Positions 38,223 through 47,468 of a stretch of DNA of 64,000 bases are shown here, one piece after another. Positions within the stretch are counted from its first letter, which is position 1. Every line of letters starts with the position of its first letter. The stretch comes from Pseudomonas sp. ANT_H4 (GTDB lineage: Bacteria; Pseudomonadota; Gammaproteobacteria; Pseudomonadales; Pseudomonadaceae). The notes below the pieces were generated by a model, which saw nothing but the letters and a program-made list of their open reading frames with translations, was not told the origin of the DNA and ran no database searches. The position numbers and the translations under genes are program-made. The DNA is taken from contig NZ_VOBG01000011.1 of assembly GCF_008369295.1 (NCBI RefSeq), forward strand, positions 124,001 through 188,000, given 5' to 3'.

Positions 38223-39137
38223 CTATTCCCTTGGGATAAGCGCTCCAGGCACCTGAATCACCCGGCTCGCCAAGCGATGCCCGGCCAATGCTGCCTGCTG
38301 CGGCGTGCCGCCCTTGAGCCGACTGGCCAGATATGCCGCACTGAACGAATCCCCCGCCGCCGTGGTGTCCACCACCTTCTCGACCACCAGGGCCGGGACG
38401 GTAAAACGCTCGCCGTCACAGCGAATCAGACACTCATCCGCGCCGCGCTTGAGCACCACTTCGCCAATCGCCGGATAAGCAGCAAACACCTGCTCGCTGT
38501 CCTCATAGCCAAACAGCGCCCGCTCGTCATCCTCGGTCAACAAGGCGATATCTACCTGCGCCAACACTGGGTGATAAGCCGTTCGCGCCGCCTCGACACT
38601 GGCCCACAAGCGCGGCCGGTAGTTGTTGTCGAACACCACCTTGGCGCCACGCTTGCGGGCTTCGATCAGGGTTTCCAACAGACGCTCACGCCCCACTTCG
38701 CCCAATACCGCCAGGGTGATGCCGCTGAAATACAGCACATCGTAAGCCGGTAATGCGGCCAGAATAGGTTCCGCCGCCGACGTGGTGAAACAGTCGCGCA
38801 CCGCCGCTTCGTTGCGCCAGTAGAGAAACTTGCGCTCGCCGCGGGCGTCGGTCTGGATGCAGTACAAGCCCGGCAGACGACCCGGCAAGCGCTGGACCAT
38901 GCCCAGGCCGAGGCCGAGGCCTTCTTCAGACCACTGCTTGCACATGGCGTCGCTAAAGCTGTCATCGCCCAGGGCCGTGACGTAATCAACGCTGGCGCCT
39001 TCGCCCAGTTCACGTCGCAGGTAAACAGCGGCGTTCAGGGTGTCGCCGCCGAAGCTTTGTTGCAGGCTGCCGTCGGCGCGGTGTTGCAGTTCGATCATGC
39101 ATTCGCCGATCAGGGCGATGCGGGGGGGGGTGTTCAT
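38223..39137 (-). CDS. kdgK: 2-dehydro-3-deoxygluconokinase
   Basis: PfkB-family kinase of 304 residues that phosphorylates 2-keto-3-deoxygluconate to KDPG for the Entner-Doudoroff pathway. The substrate pocket FGGDTLNAAVYLRREL near the N-terminus, VALGDD-like ALGDDSFSDAM, the NYRPRLW motif typical of KdgK, and the catalytic DTTAAGDSFSAAYL with Asp as base are present. It is the last gene of the minus-strand catabolic cluster, 28 bp after the PLP enzyme gene. It would accept a KDG-like product of that enzyme. Confidence 0.9.
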   Translation of the reverse strand: MNTPPRIALIGECMIELQHRADGSLQQSFGGDTLNAAVYLRRELGEGASVDYVTALGDDSFSDAMCKQWSEEGLGLGLGMVQRLPGRLPGLYCIQTDARGERKFLYWRNEAAVRDCFTTSAAEPILAALPAYDVLYFSGITLAVLGEVGRERLLETLIEARKRGAKVVFDNNYRPRLWASVEAARTAYHPVLAQVDIALLTEDDERALFGYEDSEQVFAAYPAIGEVVLKRGADECLIRCDGERFTVPALVVEKVVDTTAAGDSFSAAYLASRLKGGTPQQAALAGHRLASRVIQVPGALIPRE

Positions 39138-39165
39138 GCCTTGGTTCTCATGGTGTGCTTTAGGT

Positions 39166-40374
39166 CTAGAAGCAGGTATGCAGGGCCTCGATCACCTGCA
39201 ACTGCTCATCCACCAGGCAACCCACTTGCCATTTGTCGAAGGTCAGGCACGGATGGGAAGTGCCGAAGGAGATGATGTCGCCGATACGCAACTCAACCCC
39301 AGGCGCTACAGTCATGAACGCATGCTGGTCCATCACTGCCGTGACCTTGCAGGCGCTGACATCATCGCCCACCGCAGGTACCACGCCAGCTTTGTAACGC
39401 AGCAGCGGCACCGGCAACCCGGCGTCGTAGGCCACGTCGCGCTTGCCCAGGGCTATCACCGCAAAGCCTGGTTCCGGCAACGACTGCACGTGCGCCCAGA
39501 CTTCCAGCGCCGGGCGCAGGCCTTCATTGAGGTCACTGCGACGGTCGAGCACGCAGCATTGCGCCTCTTTATAGATGCCATGGTCGTGCGCCACGTAGCT
39601 GCCCGGACGCAGCACACTGAGGAAGCGACCGGCAGCGTTTTGCGCTTCGAATGATTCGGCAATCAGGTCGTACCAGGCCGAACCCGACGCGGTAATGATC
39701 GGCTTGCCAAGGTCGAAAGAACCACTGTTTTGCAGGTCCACCGCCAGGCGCACCAGCGAGGCGGCGAATTCACGGATGCCGCTGACGGCCTGATCGCCGT
39801 GGATCACACCTTCATAGCCTTCAATACCGGTCAACGCCAGGGCTGGCTGCGCCTTGATCGCGTTGGCCAGGTTCAATACTTCCTGCTCGCTGCGGCAGCC
39901 ACAACGCCCGCCGACCACGCCGTATTCGATCATCACGTTCAGGCGCAGGCCGCGTGCAGCGAAGAAGGCCCCCAGGTCGGCAACGTTGTCCGGGTGATCG
40001 ACCATGCAGTGGAAGTCGAACTCAGGGTTGGCCAGCAACTCGGCGATCAGCGCCATGTTCGGCGCACCCACCAATTGGTTGGCCATCAGCACCCGCCGCA
40101 CGCCACCGACATAGGCGGCGCGAGTCTGCACCGCAGTGGCCAGGGTGATACCCCAGGCGCCCTGCTCAAGCTGACGCTGGAACAGCGCCGGCATCATGCT
40201 GGTCTTGCCGTGTGGCGCCAATTGCGCGCCACTGCTGCTGACGAAATCCTGCATCCAGCGAATGTTGTGTTCCAGGGCGTCGCGGTGCAGTACCAGCGCT
40301 GGCAGGCTGACGTCGCGCACCAGGTGGGCACCGATTTGAGCGGCGCCTTTTTCGACAGCATTGAAGGCAGTCAT
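39166..40374 (-). CDS. D-serine dehydratase-like PLP enzyme (amino-acid deaminase)
   Basis: A 402-residue fold-type III PLP enzyme of the DSD1/alanine-racemase superfamily. The PLP-lysine motif is in LAPHGKTSMMPALFQRQL, and the zinc-binding His-x-Cys of eukaryotic D-serine dehydratases is seen in FGTSHPCLTFDKW. Such enzymes remove ammonia from D-hydroxy amino acids by dehydration. The start at 40374 has AGGAGA 7 bases upstream. It lies between IclR and kdgK; with a downstream KDG kinase, D-glucosaminate (giving KDG and ammonia) is a more interesting candidate substrate than D-serine, but this is inference. Confidence 0.85.
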   Translation of the reverse strand: MTAFNAVEKGAAQIGAHLVRDVSLPALVLHRDALEHNIRWMQDFVSSSGAQLAPHGKTSMMPALFQRQLEQGAWGITLATAVQTRAAYVGGVRRVLMANQLVGAPNMALIAELLANPEFDFHCMVDHPDNVADLGAFFAARGLRLNVMIEYGVVGGRCGCRSEQEVLNLANAIKAQPALALTGIEGYEGVIHGDQAVSGIREFAASLVRLAVDLQNSGSFDLGKPIITASGSAWYDLIAESFEAQNAAGRFLSVLRPGSYVAHDHGIYKEAQCCVLDRRSDLNEGLRPALEVWAHVQSLPEPGFAVIALGKRDVAYDAGLPVPLLRYKAGVVPAVGDDVSACKVTAVMDQHAFMTVAPGVELRIGDIISFGTSHPCLTFDKWQVGCLVDEQLQVIEALHTCF

Positions 40375-40384
40375 GGACAATCTC

Positions 40385-41149
40385 CTATTCATTGATGCGA
40401 CGGGCCAGGTTGTTAGCGCTTTCAATCAACACCCGGCGATAGTCGTTGTAGTTGTTCTTGGCATCAGCCCGCGGGGCAACGATGCACAGGGTCGCAATGC
40501 TGATGCCCTGCGCGTCCCGTACCGGGGCGGCAAAGCAATGGGTAAAGGTGTCGGCCACACTGTCGAAGGAGAAAAACCCATCGACGCTGGCCTGACGGAT
40601 TTGCCCGAGGAAGGTCTCCAGGGGCAGGCGCTGACCGTCCGGCAGAATGAAGTCGTCATGGTCGATCAGGTCGATGATTTGCTGGTCACTCAGATGCCCC
40701 AGCAACAAGCGTCCGGAGGCGGTCCAGGGGATCGGCGCGTTCTCGCCGATGTCCGAGGAAATGCGAAAATGCCGCTCGCCTTCACGCATCAGCGCCACGG
40801 TGTATTTGCGCCCGTTAAGCAGGCACATCTGCGCGGTTTCGTGGGTCTGGCTGACGATTTCCTGCAAGGCGTGATCGGCCTCGCGGGTCAGGTCGAAATG
40901 ACGCAAATGCGCCTGACCAAGGAAGTACAACTGACGGCCGAGGTAGACGTGACCGTCCTTGCCCACGGTTTCGAGAATCCGTCGTTCCAGCAGCGAAGCG
41001 ACCAGTTCGTAGACCGTGGATTTCGGGCTGCCGATGCCGCTGGCAATATCGTTGGGGCGCAGGGGCTGGCCAACTTCCTTGAGGAAATCGAGGATATCGA
41101 ACGCCCGGTCCAGGCCTTTGGCGCGGCGCTTGATGGTGTCTTCGGTCAT
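40385..41149 (-). CDS. IclR-family transcriptional regulator
   Basis: A 254-residue regulator with an N-terminal winged helix (LDRAFDILDFLKEVGQPLRP, then GSPKSTVYELVASLLERR) and a C-terminal IclR effector domain (TAQMCLLNGRKYTVALMREG; PIPWTASGRLLLGHL). The start at 41149 gives the normal N-terminus MTEDTIKRRAKGLDRAFDIL. It sits within the cluster it probably controls, between RidA and the PLP enzyme. A TTCCG-N6-CGGAA palindrome before the binding-protein gene is a possible operator. Confidence 0.9.
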   Translation of the reverse strand: MTEDTIKRRAKGLDRAFDILDFLKEVGQPLRPNDIASGIGSPKSTVYELVASLLERRILETVGKDGHVYLGRQLYFLGQAHLRHFDLTREADHALQEIVSQTHETAQMCLLNGRKYTVALMREGERHFRISSDIGENAPIPWTASGRLLLGHLSDQQIIDLIDHDDFILPDGQRLPLETFLGQIRQASVDGFFSFDSVADTFTHCFAAPVRDAQGISIATLCIVAPRADAKNNYNDYRRVLIESANNLARRINE

Positions 41150-41225
41150 GGCAGTGTCGGGTCCCGTCAAAGGCTTAATGTGTGCATGGGCATCTACACA
41201 TCTTTGAAAACTGGCAAAACCTTGT

Positions 41226-41253
41226 CGATAGGGGGCTTGCCCCCTATCCACAG
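41226..41253. repeat. REP-like palindrome
   Basis: GATAGGGGGCTTGCCCCCTATC between ridA-like and iclR genes; may attenuate or stabilise the transcript. Confidence 0.7.
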
Positions 41254-41266
41254 GTCAATCGGGCAT

Positions 41267-41656
41267 TTAGCCTTTTTTCTTGTAGGCCACGCAATCAATC
41301 TCAACCTTGCAATCGACCATCATGTTCGCCTGCACACAGGCCCGTGCCGGGGCGTGCTCCGGGCTGAAGTACTCGCCAAACACCTTATTGAAACTCCAGA
41401 AATCCCGTGGGTCTTCCAGCCACACACCAACACGCACCACATCCTTGAGCTCATAGCCGGCCTCTTCGAGAATGGCGACGACGTTGCGCATGGTCTGGCG
41501 AGTCTGTTCGACGATCCCGCCCTGGATGATTTCGCCATCCACCGCCGGCACCTGGCCCGACACATACAACCAGCCATCCGCTTCTACGGCGCGGGCGAAA
41601 GGGCGCGGCTGGCCACCGCCAGCGGTACTGCCTGCGCCGTAACGAGTAATGCTCAT
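41267..41656 (-). CDS. RidA-family enamine/imine deaminase
   Basis: A 129-residue RidA (YjgF/YER057c) protein. These trimeric enzymes hydrolyse reactive enamine and imine intermediates made by PLP dehydratases. Family features are GWLYVSGQVPAVDGEIIQGG, the QTRQTMRNVVAILEEAGYEL helix and the Arg in HAPARACVQANMMVDCKVEID. Its presence next to a PLP dehydratase fits that role well. ATG at 41656 has AGGAG 7 bases upstream. It lies 23 bp after the ATPase gene. Confidence 0.92.
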   Translation of the reverse strand: MSITRYGAGSTAGGGQPRPFARAVEADGWLYVSGQVPAVDGEIIQGGIVEQTRQTMRNVVAILEEAGYELKDVVRVGVWLEDPRDFWSFNKVFGEYFSPEHAPARACVQANMMVDCKVEIDCVAYKKKG

Positions 41657-41679
41657 AATGGTTCTCCTGATTAAAACAA

Positions 41680-42477
41680 TTAAAAACGAATGTTCTTGAG
41701 AAATTCCGCCAGGCGTGGCGATTGCGGGCGCTCAAAGATGTCCTTCGGCGGCCCCTGCTCTTCAATGCGACCCTGGTTCATGAAGACGATCTTGTCCGAG
41801 ACCTCATAGGCAAAACGCATTTCGTGGGTGACCAGCAACATGGTCATGCCCTCCTCCGCCAGGCCCTTGATGACGCTGAGCACTTCGCCCACCAATTCCG
41901 GATCGAGGGCCGAGGTCACTTCGTCGAACAGCATCAGGCTGGGATTCATGGCAATCGCCCGGGCAATCGCCACACGCTGTTGCTGGCCGCCAGATAACTG
42001 ACCTGGAAAGTGGTTACGGCGTTCCAGAAGGCCTACACGCTCCAGCCATTTTTCCGCCAGCGCTACCGCCTCGTCCTTGCCCATTTTCTTGACCTTGAGC
42101 AGGCCCAGGGTGACGTTTTGCAATGCGCTCAAATGCGGGAACAGGTTGAACTGCTGGAACGCCATGCCAGTCATCGCGCGATGCTGGGCGATGACTTTCT
42201 CGGCGTGGCGCACGCGCTTGCCGTTGACTTCGTTGTAACCGATGGACTCACCGTCGAGGGTAATCTGCCCACCCTGGAACTCTTCCAGCAGGTTGACACA
42301 GCGCAACAGCGTGGTCTTGCCCGAGCCACTGGAACCGATCAGCGTGACCACGTTGCCGCGATCCATGGCCAGGTCGACGCCCTTGAGCACTTCCACCGGG
42401 CCGTATTGTTTACGCAGGCCGCGAATGTCCAGCAGCGGGTGGCTATTGTTTACTGCAGTTGTGTAAGAAGGAGTCAT
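41680..42477 (-). CDS. Polar amino-acid-type ABC transporter, ATPase
   Basis: A 265-residue GlnQ/HisP-like ATPase: Walker [13 protein letters not shown]-loop [15 protein letters not shown], signature [17 protein letters not shown], Walker [15 protein letters not shown]. It works with the two permeases and the binding protein that precede it in the operon. Its stop and the permease start overlap by 4 bases. Uptake of an amino-acid-like substrate is expected from the family. Confidence 0.93.
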   Translation of the reverse strand: MTPSYTTAVNNSHPLLDIRGLRKQYGPVEVLKGVDLAMDRGNVVTLIGSSGSGKTTLLRCVNLLEEFQGGQITLDGESIGYNEVNGKRVRHAEKVIAQHRAMTGMAFQQFNLFPHLSALQNVTLGLLKVKKMGKDEAVALAEKWLERVGLLERRNHFPGQLSGGQQQRVAIARAIAMNPSLMLFDEVTSALDPELVGEVLSVIKGLAEEGMTMLLVTHEMRFAYEVSDKIVFMNQGRIEEQGPPKDIFERPQSPRLAEFLKNIRF

Positions 42478-43136
42478 GGCAAGGCCACCCGTTTTTCAAT
42501 GTAGCGCCCGAATAACTCGATGGCGTAGTTGATGACAAAGAACAGAAAACCAGCGAACAGGTAGAACTCCAGGGTCATGAAGGTCCGGGCGATCACCTGT
42601 TGCGTGCTGAGCAGCAACTCGGCGACACCTATCACCGACAGCAGTGTGGAGGCCTTGACGATTTCCGTGGACGAGTTGACCCAGGTCGGCAGGATCTGCC
42701 GCAATGCCTGGGGTAACAGTACATAACCGAGAGACTGGTAGAACGTCAGGCCGATGGCCTTGCCCGCTTCCAGTTGCCCACGAGGAATAGCCTGCAGCGA
42801 GCCACGGACGATTTCGGCAACGTGTGAACCGCAAAACAGCGTCAGGCCCAATGCGCCGGCCTGGAACGCGCTGATCTGCCAACCCAGGGCCGGAGCCATG
42901 TAGAAGCAGGCCAATACCAGTACAAACACCGGTGTGCCACGGAGCAGGTCGACATACAGGCGAAACGGCGCGCGCATCCAGAACTTGCCGTAGGTCAGCA
43001 CCAGCCCGGCGACAATGCCGATCAGCGTGCCAAAAATAATCGCCAGTACCGAGCAATAAACGCTGGTCTGGAACCCCGCCCAGAGGGTTTCCCGGGCGAT
43101 CCACAACTCATGCAGCCAGCTGGGGGATTCGTACAT
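42474..43136 (-). CDS. Polar amino-acid-type ABC transporter, permease 2
   Basis: A 220-residue HisM/GlnP-type permease with about five helices and the family EAA loop [20 protein letters not shown] before [19 protein letters not shown]. It overlaps the ATPase gene by 4 bases and follows the other permease by 9 bp. The two permeases are related but not identical and would form a heterodimer. Confidence 0.93.
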   Translation of the reverse strand: MYESPSWLHELWIARETLWAGFQTSVYCSVLAIIFGTLIGIVAGLVLTYGKFWMRAPFRLYVDLLRGTPVFVLVLACFYMAPALGWQISAFQAGALGLTLFCGSHVAEIVRGSLQAIPRGQLEAGKAIGLTFYQSLGYVLLPQALRQILPTWVNSSTEIVKASTLLSVIGVAELLLSTQQVIARTFMTLEFYLFAGFLFFVINYAIELFGRYIEKRVALP

Positions 43137-43145
43137 GGGGCCTCC

Positions 43146-43808
43146 TTAGCGGCGAATTGCCAGACGCTGTTCCAGGTAACGGAGCAGCATGGCGATGAGG
43201 TAACAGGCGGCCACGTAGAGCGCGGTCGTGACCATCCAGGTTTCAATCACCCGGTAGCTTTCGACGTTGATCTTGCGGGCGTAATAGGTCAGCTCTGGCA
43301 CCGCGATTGCGGCCGCCAGGGAGGTGTCCTTGAACAGCGAGATGAAGTTGTTCGACAGCGCCGGCAGCACGTTGCGCAGCATCACCGGCACGGTGATGTA
43401 GGCACGAATGCGCCACTCGCCCAGGCCGATGGCCAACCCCGCTTCACGCAAACCTTTGGGAATATTCAACAGCCCGGCGCGGAACACTTCGGTCAGGTAG
43501 GCACCGGCGTACAGCGACAGAGTGATGATGAACGAGGGGATTTTGTCCAGGCGAATCCCCAGGCTCGGCAAGGCAAAGTAGATCAACAGGATCAGCACCA
43601 GGATCGGCGTATTGCGGACCACCGTCACATACACCGACGCCAGGATTCGCAGCGCACGGTGTTTGGACAGCATGGCAAAGGCCGCTAGCAGGCCGATCAC
43701 GCAACCAATGGCAATCGACAGCAATGCCAGTTGAAGGCCCAAACCGAGCCCCACCAGCAAACTGTCAAAATCGCGCCATACGGCGGCAAAATTCAACTGA
43801 TAATTCAT
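43146..43808 (-). CDS. Polar amino-acid-type ABC transporter, permease 1
   Basis: A 220-residue permease with LLVGLGLGLQLALLSIAIGC as first helix, RNTPILVLILLIYFALPSLG, and the EAA loop REAGLAIGLGEWRIRAYITV. It lies 51 bp after the binding-protein gene. Same family as the next permease. Confidence 0.93.
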   Translation of the reverse strand: MNYQLNFAAVWRDFDSLLVGLGLGLQLALLSIAIGCVIGLLAAFAMLSKHRALRILASVYVTVVRNTPILVLILLIYFALPSLGIRLDKIPSFIITLSLYAGAYLTEVFRAGLLNIPKGLREAGLAIGLGEWRIRAYITVPVMLRNVLPALSNNFISLFKDTSLAAAIAVPELTYYARKINVESYRVIETWMVTTALYVAACYLIAMLLRYLEQRLAIRR

Positions 43809-43859
43809 GGTCAGCAGTACCTTAATCGGGGCGCCAGCAGCACCGCCCCGCGCTCACGA

Positions 43860-44708
43860 TCATTTGAATTCGACGGGAAAACCAATTGCTGGCGTTGGCA
43901 GGTCAACACCGAACCACTGCTTGAACGACGCCGCGTACATCGGGAACTCGACACCAGTCATGGCCTCATGCAGCGCGGTGTTGACGAAGTTCAGCCAGTC
44001 CTGGTCGCCACGCTTGACGGCGCAGCCGTAGGTTTGCGGGCTCCAGGCGTAGGCTGGGCTGCGGTAGCGGCCGGGGTTCTGCACCATCAGGTACTTAACC
44101 GAAGACTGGTCGGTGGCGGCGGCGTCGGCACGGCCGGAGTTCACGGCCTGGTACATCAGGTCGACACTGTCGTACTGGTCGACCTTGGCCTTGGGCAGCG
44201 CCTGGTGCACCAGCTCTTCGGCGTAGACGTTTTGCAGCACGGCCACGGTGACGTCGTCGCCTGCGGCTTGCAGGTCTTCGATTTCCTTGTATTTGCTGTT
44301 GGTCGCCAGCAGCAGGGCGACGCCCTCGCGGTAGTACGGCAGGGTGAACGCCACTTGCTGCGCACGGCTGGCAGTGATGGTGATGAATTGGCAGCTCATG
44401 TCGACCTTGTCGGTCAGCAGGTTGGGAATCCGCGCGTCGGAGGACTGCACCACAAACTCGACCTTACTGGGGTCGTTGAACAACCCCTTGGCCACGATTC
44501 GGCCGATGTCGATATCAAAACCTTGCAACTTGCCATCCGCTCCCTGGAAGTGCCACGGCGCATTGGTACTGCCTGTACCCACGATCAGATGCCCACGGGA
44601 GAGCACGCTGTCGAGCTTGCTGTCCGCCGCTTGCACAACGCTTGCGAGGGAAGCCGATGCGGCGAAGAGAAAAGCACACGCTTTGAATACGGAAGGTCGC
44701 TGATGCAT
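43860..44708 (-). CDS. Polar amino-acid-type ABC transporter, substrate-binding protein
   Basis: A 282-residue periplasmic protein of the SBP_bac_3 family. Signal peptide MHQRPSVFKACAFLFAASAS then LASVVQAA; mature motifs VLSRGHLIVGTGSTNAPWHF, GFDIDIGRIVAKGLF and AADATDQSSVKYL-type ligand loop. The start at 44708 has GGAG 8 bases upstream. First gene of the eight-gene minus-strand cluster. The ligand is unknown; an amino-sugar acid or D-amino acid is suggested by the neighbours. Confidence 0.92.
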   Translation of the reverse strand: MHQRPSVFKACAFLFAASASLASVVQAADSKLDSVLSRGHLIVGTGSTNAPWHFQGADGKLQGFDIDIGRIVAKGLFNDPSKVEFVVQSSDARIPNLLTDKVDMSCQFITITASRAQQVAFTLPYYREGVALLLATNSKYKEIEDLQAAGDDVTVAVLQNVYAEELVHQALPKAKVDQYDSVDLMYQAVNSGRADAAATDQSSVKYLMVQNPGRYRSPAYAWSPQTYGCAVKRGDQDWLNFVNTALHEAMTGVEFPMYAASFKQWFGVDLPTPAIGFPVEFK

Positions 44709-44732
44709 GACAAGCACTCCAGGAGTTGTATA

Positions 44733-44748
44733 TTCCGCTATACCGGAA
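44733..44748. promoter_or_regulatory. Candidate IclR operator
   Basis: TTCCG (44733-44737) and CGGAA (44744-44748) with a 6-bp centre, 25 bp upstream of the binding-protein start; a third CGGAA follows at 44764-44768. Position suits repression of the cluster, but the match is short. Confidence 0.35.
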
Positions 44749-44769
44749 CTTGGTATGTAACAACGGAAT

Positions 44770-45083
44770 AGACAGCAGAAAGTGTGCCACAGGCCGTAGC
44801 AGAAAAACATTCAAGGATTAAATTTGTTGTAAATCAGATAGATAGAGACTTACGAACGAAGCGCCGTTAAGCCAATAACGAAACTCGGATTGCTACCGAT
44901 GGCCCCACGTATCGGTGACAAGTCACATTTGGGTGCACACGTGAGTCTTTTACGCGCACAAAAGAGATGCAGGTATAGCCGCCGGGATCAGTTGGCTACC
45001 TGTGAGTTCTGACAGTAGACCGTATCCGCTTGCTGGCTTAGCTTGAGTGCAGGAGCCATCGGGCTTTCGAGAAGGAGATCATC
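44770..45083. other. Divergent intergenic region, no gene seen
   Basis: Lies between the divergent binding-protein and thioredoxin-like genes; holds their promoters. No reading frame, repeat or RNA structure stands out. Confidence 0.4.
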
Positions 45084-45461
45084 ATGGGAATTGCCACCGC
45101 AGTTATTGCCAGTAACGAGGATTACCAGCGGGTCCTGAAGACGCCAAAAGCGGTCTTCATGCTGTTTGTCTCACAGCACTGCCCGGCGTGCGAGGAAGCC
45201 GTGCCGCTCTTTATGCGCATTGCCGGAAAATATACCGAAACCGTGGAAAGTCTGGTGCTCGACACCGCCCAAACCCCCAGGCACCCGGAGGTGACTGGCA
45301 CCCCCACCCTACTGATTTTCCAGAATGGCGAAATGGTCGAGAAGCTTAAAGGGTTCGGCACCTGGGGGACCCAGGAGCCAACCTTGGAGCAGACATTTAG
45401 CCGCTACGGCAGGCTGCCTGAAAAACGTGGCGCCCTGCCGTTTTTCGCGAGCAAGAACTAG
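45084..45461 (+). CDS. Thioredoxin-fold protein
   Basis: A 125-residue cytosolic thioredoxin-like protein. Active site FVSQHCPACEEAV has CPAC instead of the usual CGPC, and the cis-proline region GTPTLLIFQNGEM follows at the expected distance. The ATG at 45084 has AAGGAG 6 bases upstream. The last residues (FFASKN) and stop codon are encoded by a REP arm, so the natural C-terminus has probably been altered by REP insertion. It converges with the TerC gene, 15 bp apart. Confidence 0.85.
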   Translation: MGIATAVIASNEDYQRVLKTPKAVFMLFVSQHCPACEEAVPLFMRIAGKYTETVESLVLDTAQTPRHPEVTGTPTLLIFQNGEMVEKLKGFGTWGTQEPTLEQTFSRYGRLPEKRGALPFFASKN

Positions 45462-45482
45462 GCGCCCCCCTCGCTCTTACAC
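45446..45482. repeat. REP arm containing two stop codons
   Basis: CGCGAGCAAGAACTAGGCG followed by CCCCCTCGCTC; nearly identical to 52874-52910. The thioredoxin stop TAG (45459-45461) and the TerC stop TAA (45477-45479) both lie in it. Confidence 0.8.
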
Positions 45483-47039
45483 GGGGTCGGCGGGCGCCAG
45501 CAGCACTTGGGTCACCCGCCGCTCCGCCACCGTCGCCACCGTCAGGCGCCAGCCTTCATGCTCCAGGCTATCGCCCACCACCGGCAAGCGATCCAGCAGG
45601 CTCATGACCAGGCCGGCAAGGGTCTGGTAATCCTCGGTCGCCTGTGCCTGAAAGCCGGTGCGCTGGCGGATCAGGTTGAGATTCAAGGCACCGTTGACGC
45701 GGAAACCGCTTTGTTCTTCGACGATGTCCGGACCTTCGACTTCACTGGCATCGGGCAATTCACCGGCAATGGATTCAAGAATGTCGGTCATGCTCAACAC
45801 GCCCATGAAGTCACCGAATTCGTTGATCACGAAGGCGATGTGGGTCGATTCCTGGCGCATTTGCTCCAGGGCGTTAAGGATCGAAAAGCTCTCCAACAGG
45901 TTGATCGCCCGGCGCGCCAGGTGCTCCAGGTTTGGCTCGTTGCCGGCCAGGTATTCCTTGAGCAATTCCTTCTTGTGCACAAAGCCCAAGGGCTCGTCGA
46001 TAGCACCATTGCGGATCAACGGCAGCCGCGAGTAGGACGAATGCATCAGTTTCAAGCGGATGGTGTCGGGATCATCCGCCAGATCGATATAGTCGACATT
46101 GGCTCGCGGCGTCATCAAGGTGCGGATCGGCCGCTCGGCCAGCTGCAACACGCCACTGATCATCACCCGCTCACGGCGGTCGAACAACGGGCCTTCGTTG
46201 GCCTGAGCATCACCCAGCAGGTCGCTAACATCTTCACCCACCTCTTCCACTGCCAGGTTTCGCCCGCCCAACAAGCGCATCACTGCATGGGCAGTACGCT
46301 CGCGGATCGGCCGCGTACCTTGCGCAGATTTCTTGCGCCGGGCCCGGGCGATCTGGTTGAACACCTCGATCAGGATCGAGAAGCCAATGGCCGCATAGAG
46401 GTAGCCTTTAGGAATATGGAAGCCCAGGCCTTCGGCGGTCAGCGCAAAGCCGATCATCATCAAAAAGCCCAGGCACAGCATGATCACCGTCGGGTGCGCG
46501 TTGACGAAGCGGGTCAGCGGCTTGCTGGCAATGATCATCACACCAATGGAGATGATCACGGCGATCATCATCACCGCCAACTCATCCACCATGCCCACGG
46601 CGGTAACTACCGCATCAAGGGAGAACACGGCGTCCAGCACCACGATCTGCGCAACAATGGGCCAGAACATCGCATAGGCGGCGTTGCCGGTGCGCTGGGC
46701 GATATGGCCTTCCAGGCGCTCATGCAGTTCCATGGTGGCCTTGAACAACAGGAACACACCACCGAACAACATGATCAGGTCTCGTCCGGAGAAGCTCTTG
46801 TCGAACACCTCGAACAACGGCTGGGTCAGGGTCACCAGCCAGGAAATACTCGCCAGCAGGCCCAGGCGCATCAACAGCGCCAGGGACAAACCGATCAAGC
46901 GCGCACGGTCGCGCTGCTCCGGCGGCAACTTGTCCGCCAGGATCGCGATAAACACCAGGTTGTCGATACCCAGAACCAATTCCAGCACAATCAAGGTCAA
47001 CAGGCCGAGCCAGGCCGTTGGATCCGCTAACCATTCCAT
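45477..47039 (-). CDS. TerC-CBS-CorC membrane protein (YegH/YoaE-like)
   Basis: A 520-residue inner-membrane protein. The N-terminal half is a TerC domain with about seven helices and acidic motifs ([38 protein letters not shown]). A linker leads to a pair of CBS domains ([35 protein letters not shown]) and a C-terminal CorC_HlyC transporter-associated domain. TerC proteins are linked to metal (Mn, Ca) handling. The start at 47039 gives the family N-terminus [10 protein letters not shown]. Confidence 0.92.
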   Translation of the reverse strand: MEWLADPTAWLGLLTLIVLELVLGIDNLVFIAILADKLPPEQRDRARLIGLSLALLMRLGLLASISWLVTLTQPLFEVFDKSFSGRDLIMLFGGVFLLFKATMELHERLEGHIAQRTGNAAYAMFWPIVAQIVVLDAVFSLDAVVTAVGMVDELAVMMIAVIISIGVMIIASKPLTRFVNAHPTVIMLCLGFLMMIGFALTAEGLGFHIPKGYLYAAIGFSILIEVFNQIARARRKKSAQGTRPIRERTAHAVMRLLGGRNLAVEEVGEDVSDLLGDAQANEGPLFDRRERVMISGVLQLAERPIRTLMTPRANVDYIDLADDPDTIRLKLMHSSYSRLPLIRNGAIDEPLGFVHKKELLKEYLAGNEPNLEHLARRAINLLESFSILNALEQMRQESTHIAFVINEFGDFMGVLSMTDILESIAGELPDASEVEGPDIVEEQSGFRVNGALNLNLIRQRTGFQAQATEDYQTLAGLVMSLLDRLPVVGDSLEHEGWRLTVATVAERRVTQVLLAPADPV

Positions 47040-47468
47040 ATAAATATCTCTATCTCGTTATTGATTTCAGAATGCCAGACACGGCAAGGCACGACCAGAA
47101 GGCCGGGAAACAGTGGGCAATCGGAAAACGGGATGCTTGGCCTGGAGGCAGGCGTTCAGCGGGAACAGCGGCAGCGGATGTCTTGGAGAAAGACGACTGG
47201 GGGGCTCCGAGAGGGTGTTCATGCAAGTCCTGTAGCGGAAAAAGGACTTGAATCCTACAACCGAAAGCCAAATCCCCTACCACGCAAAACTATTACAAGA
47301 TCTGTAACAGCCCCCTATAAAAAATAATGCCCCGCCCTGTGGCGAGCGGGCTTGCCCGCGCTGGGGCGCGCAGCGGCCCCAATAAGGTCAGGCCGCAGTA
47401 GTTGGTTTTAGGACTGCTTCGCAGGGCGGTGCGGCGATCCGACAAGCCCGCTCGCCACCGATCAGCAC
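47040..47468. other. Intergenic region with REP elements
   Basis: Contains a hairpin AAGTCC (47225-47230) with GGACTT (47244-47249) and, from 47338 to 47459, a REP doublet whose arms are TGTGGCGAGCGGGCTTGCCC and ACAAGCCCGCTCGCCACC. I saw no yybP-ykoY motif upstream of the TerC gene and no convincing gene. Confidence 0.6.
47338..47459. repeat. REP doublet
   Basis: Outer arms TGTGGCGAGCGGGCTTGCC and GACAAGCCCGCTCGCCACC are inverted; inner GC-rich palindrome GGGGCGCGCAGCGGCCCC between them. Confidence 0.85.

Noticed and set aside
45507..47030. 507-codon plus-strand open frame
   Set aside because: Antisense to the TerC-CBS-CorC gene; composition typical of a shadow frame.
47040..47340. Possible metal riboswitch before the TerC gene
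   Set aside because: The GGGGAGTAG segment and its partner seen before mntP are absent here; only a simple hairpin was found.
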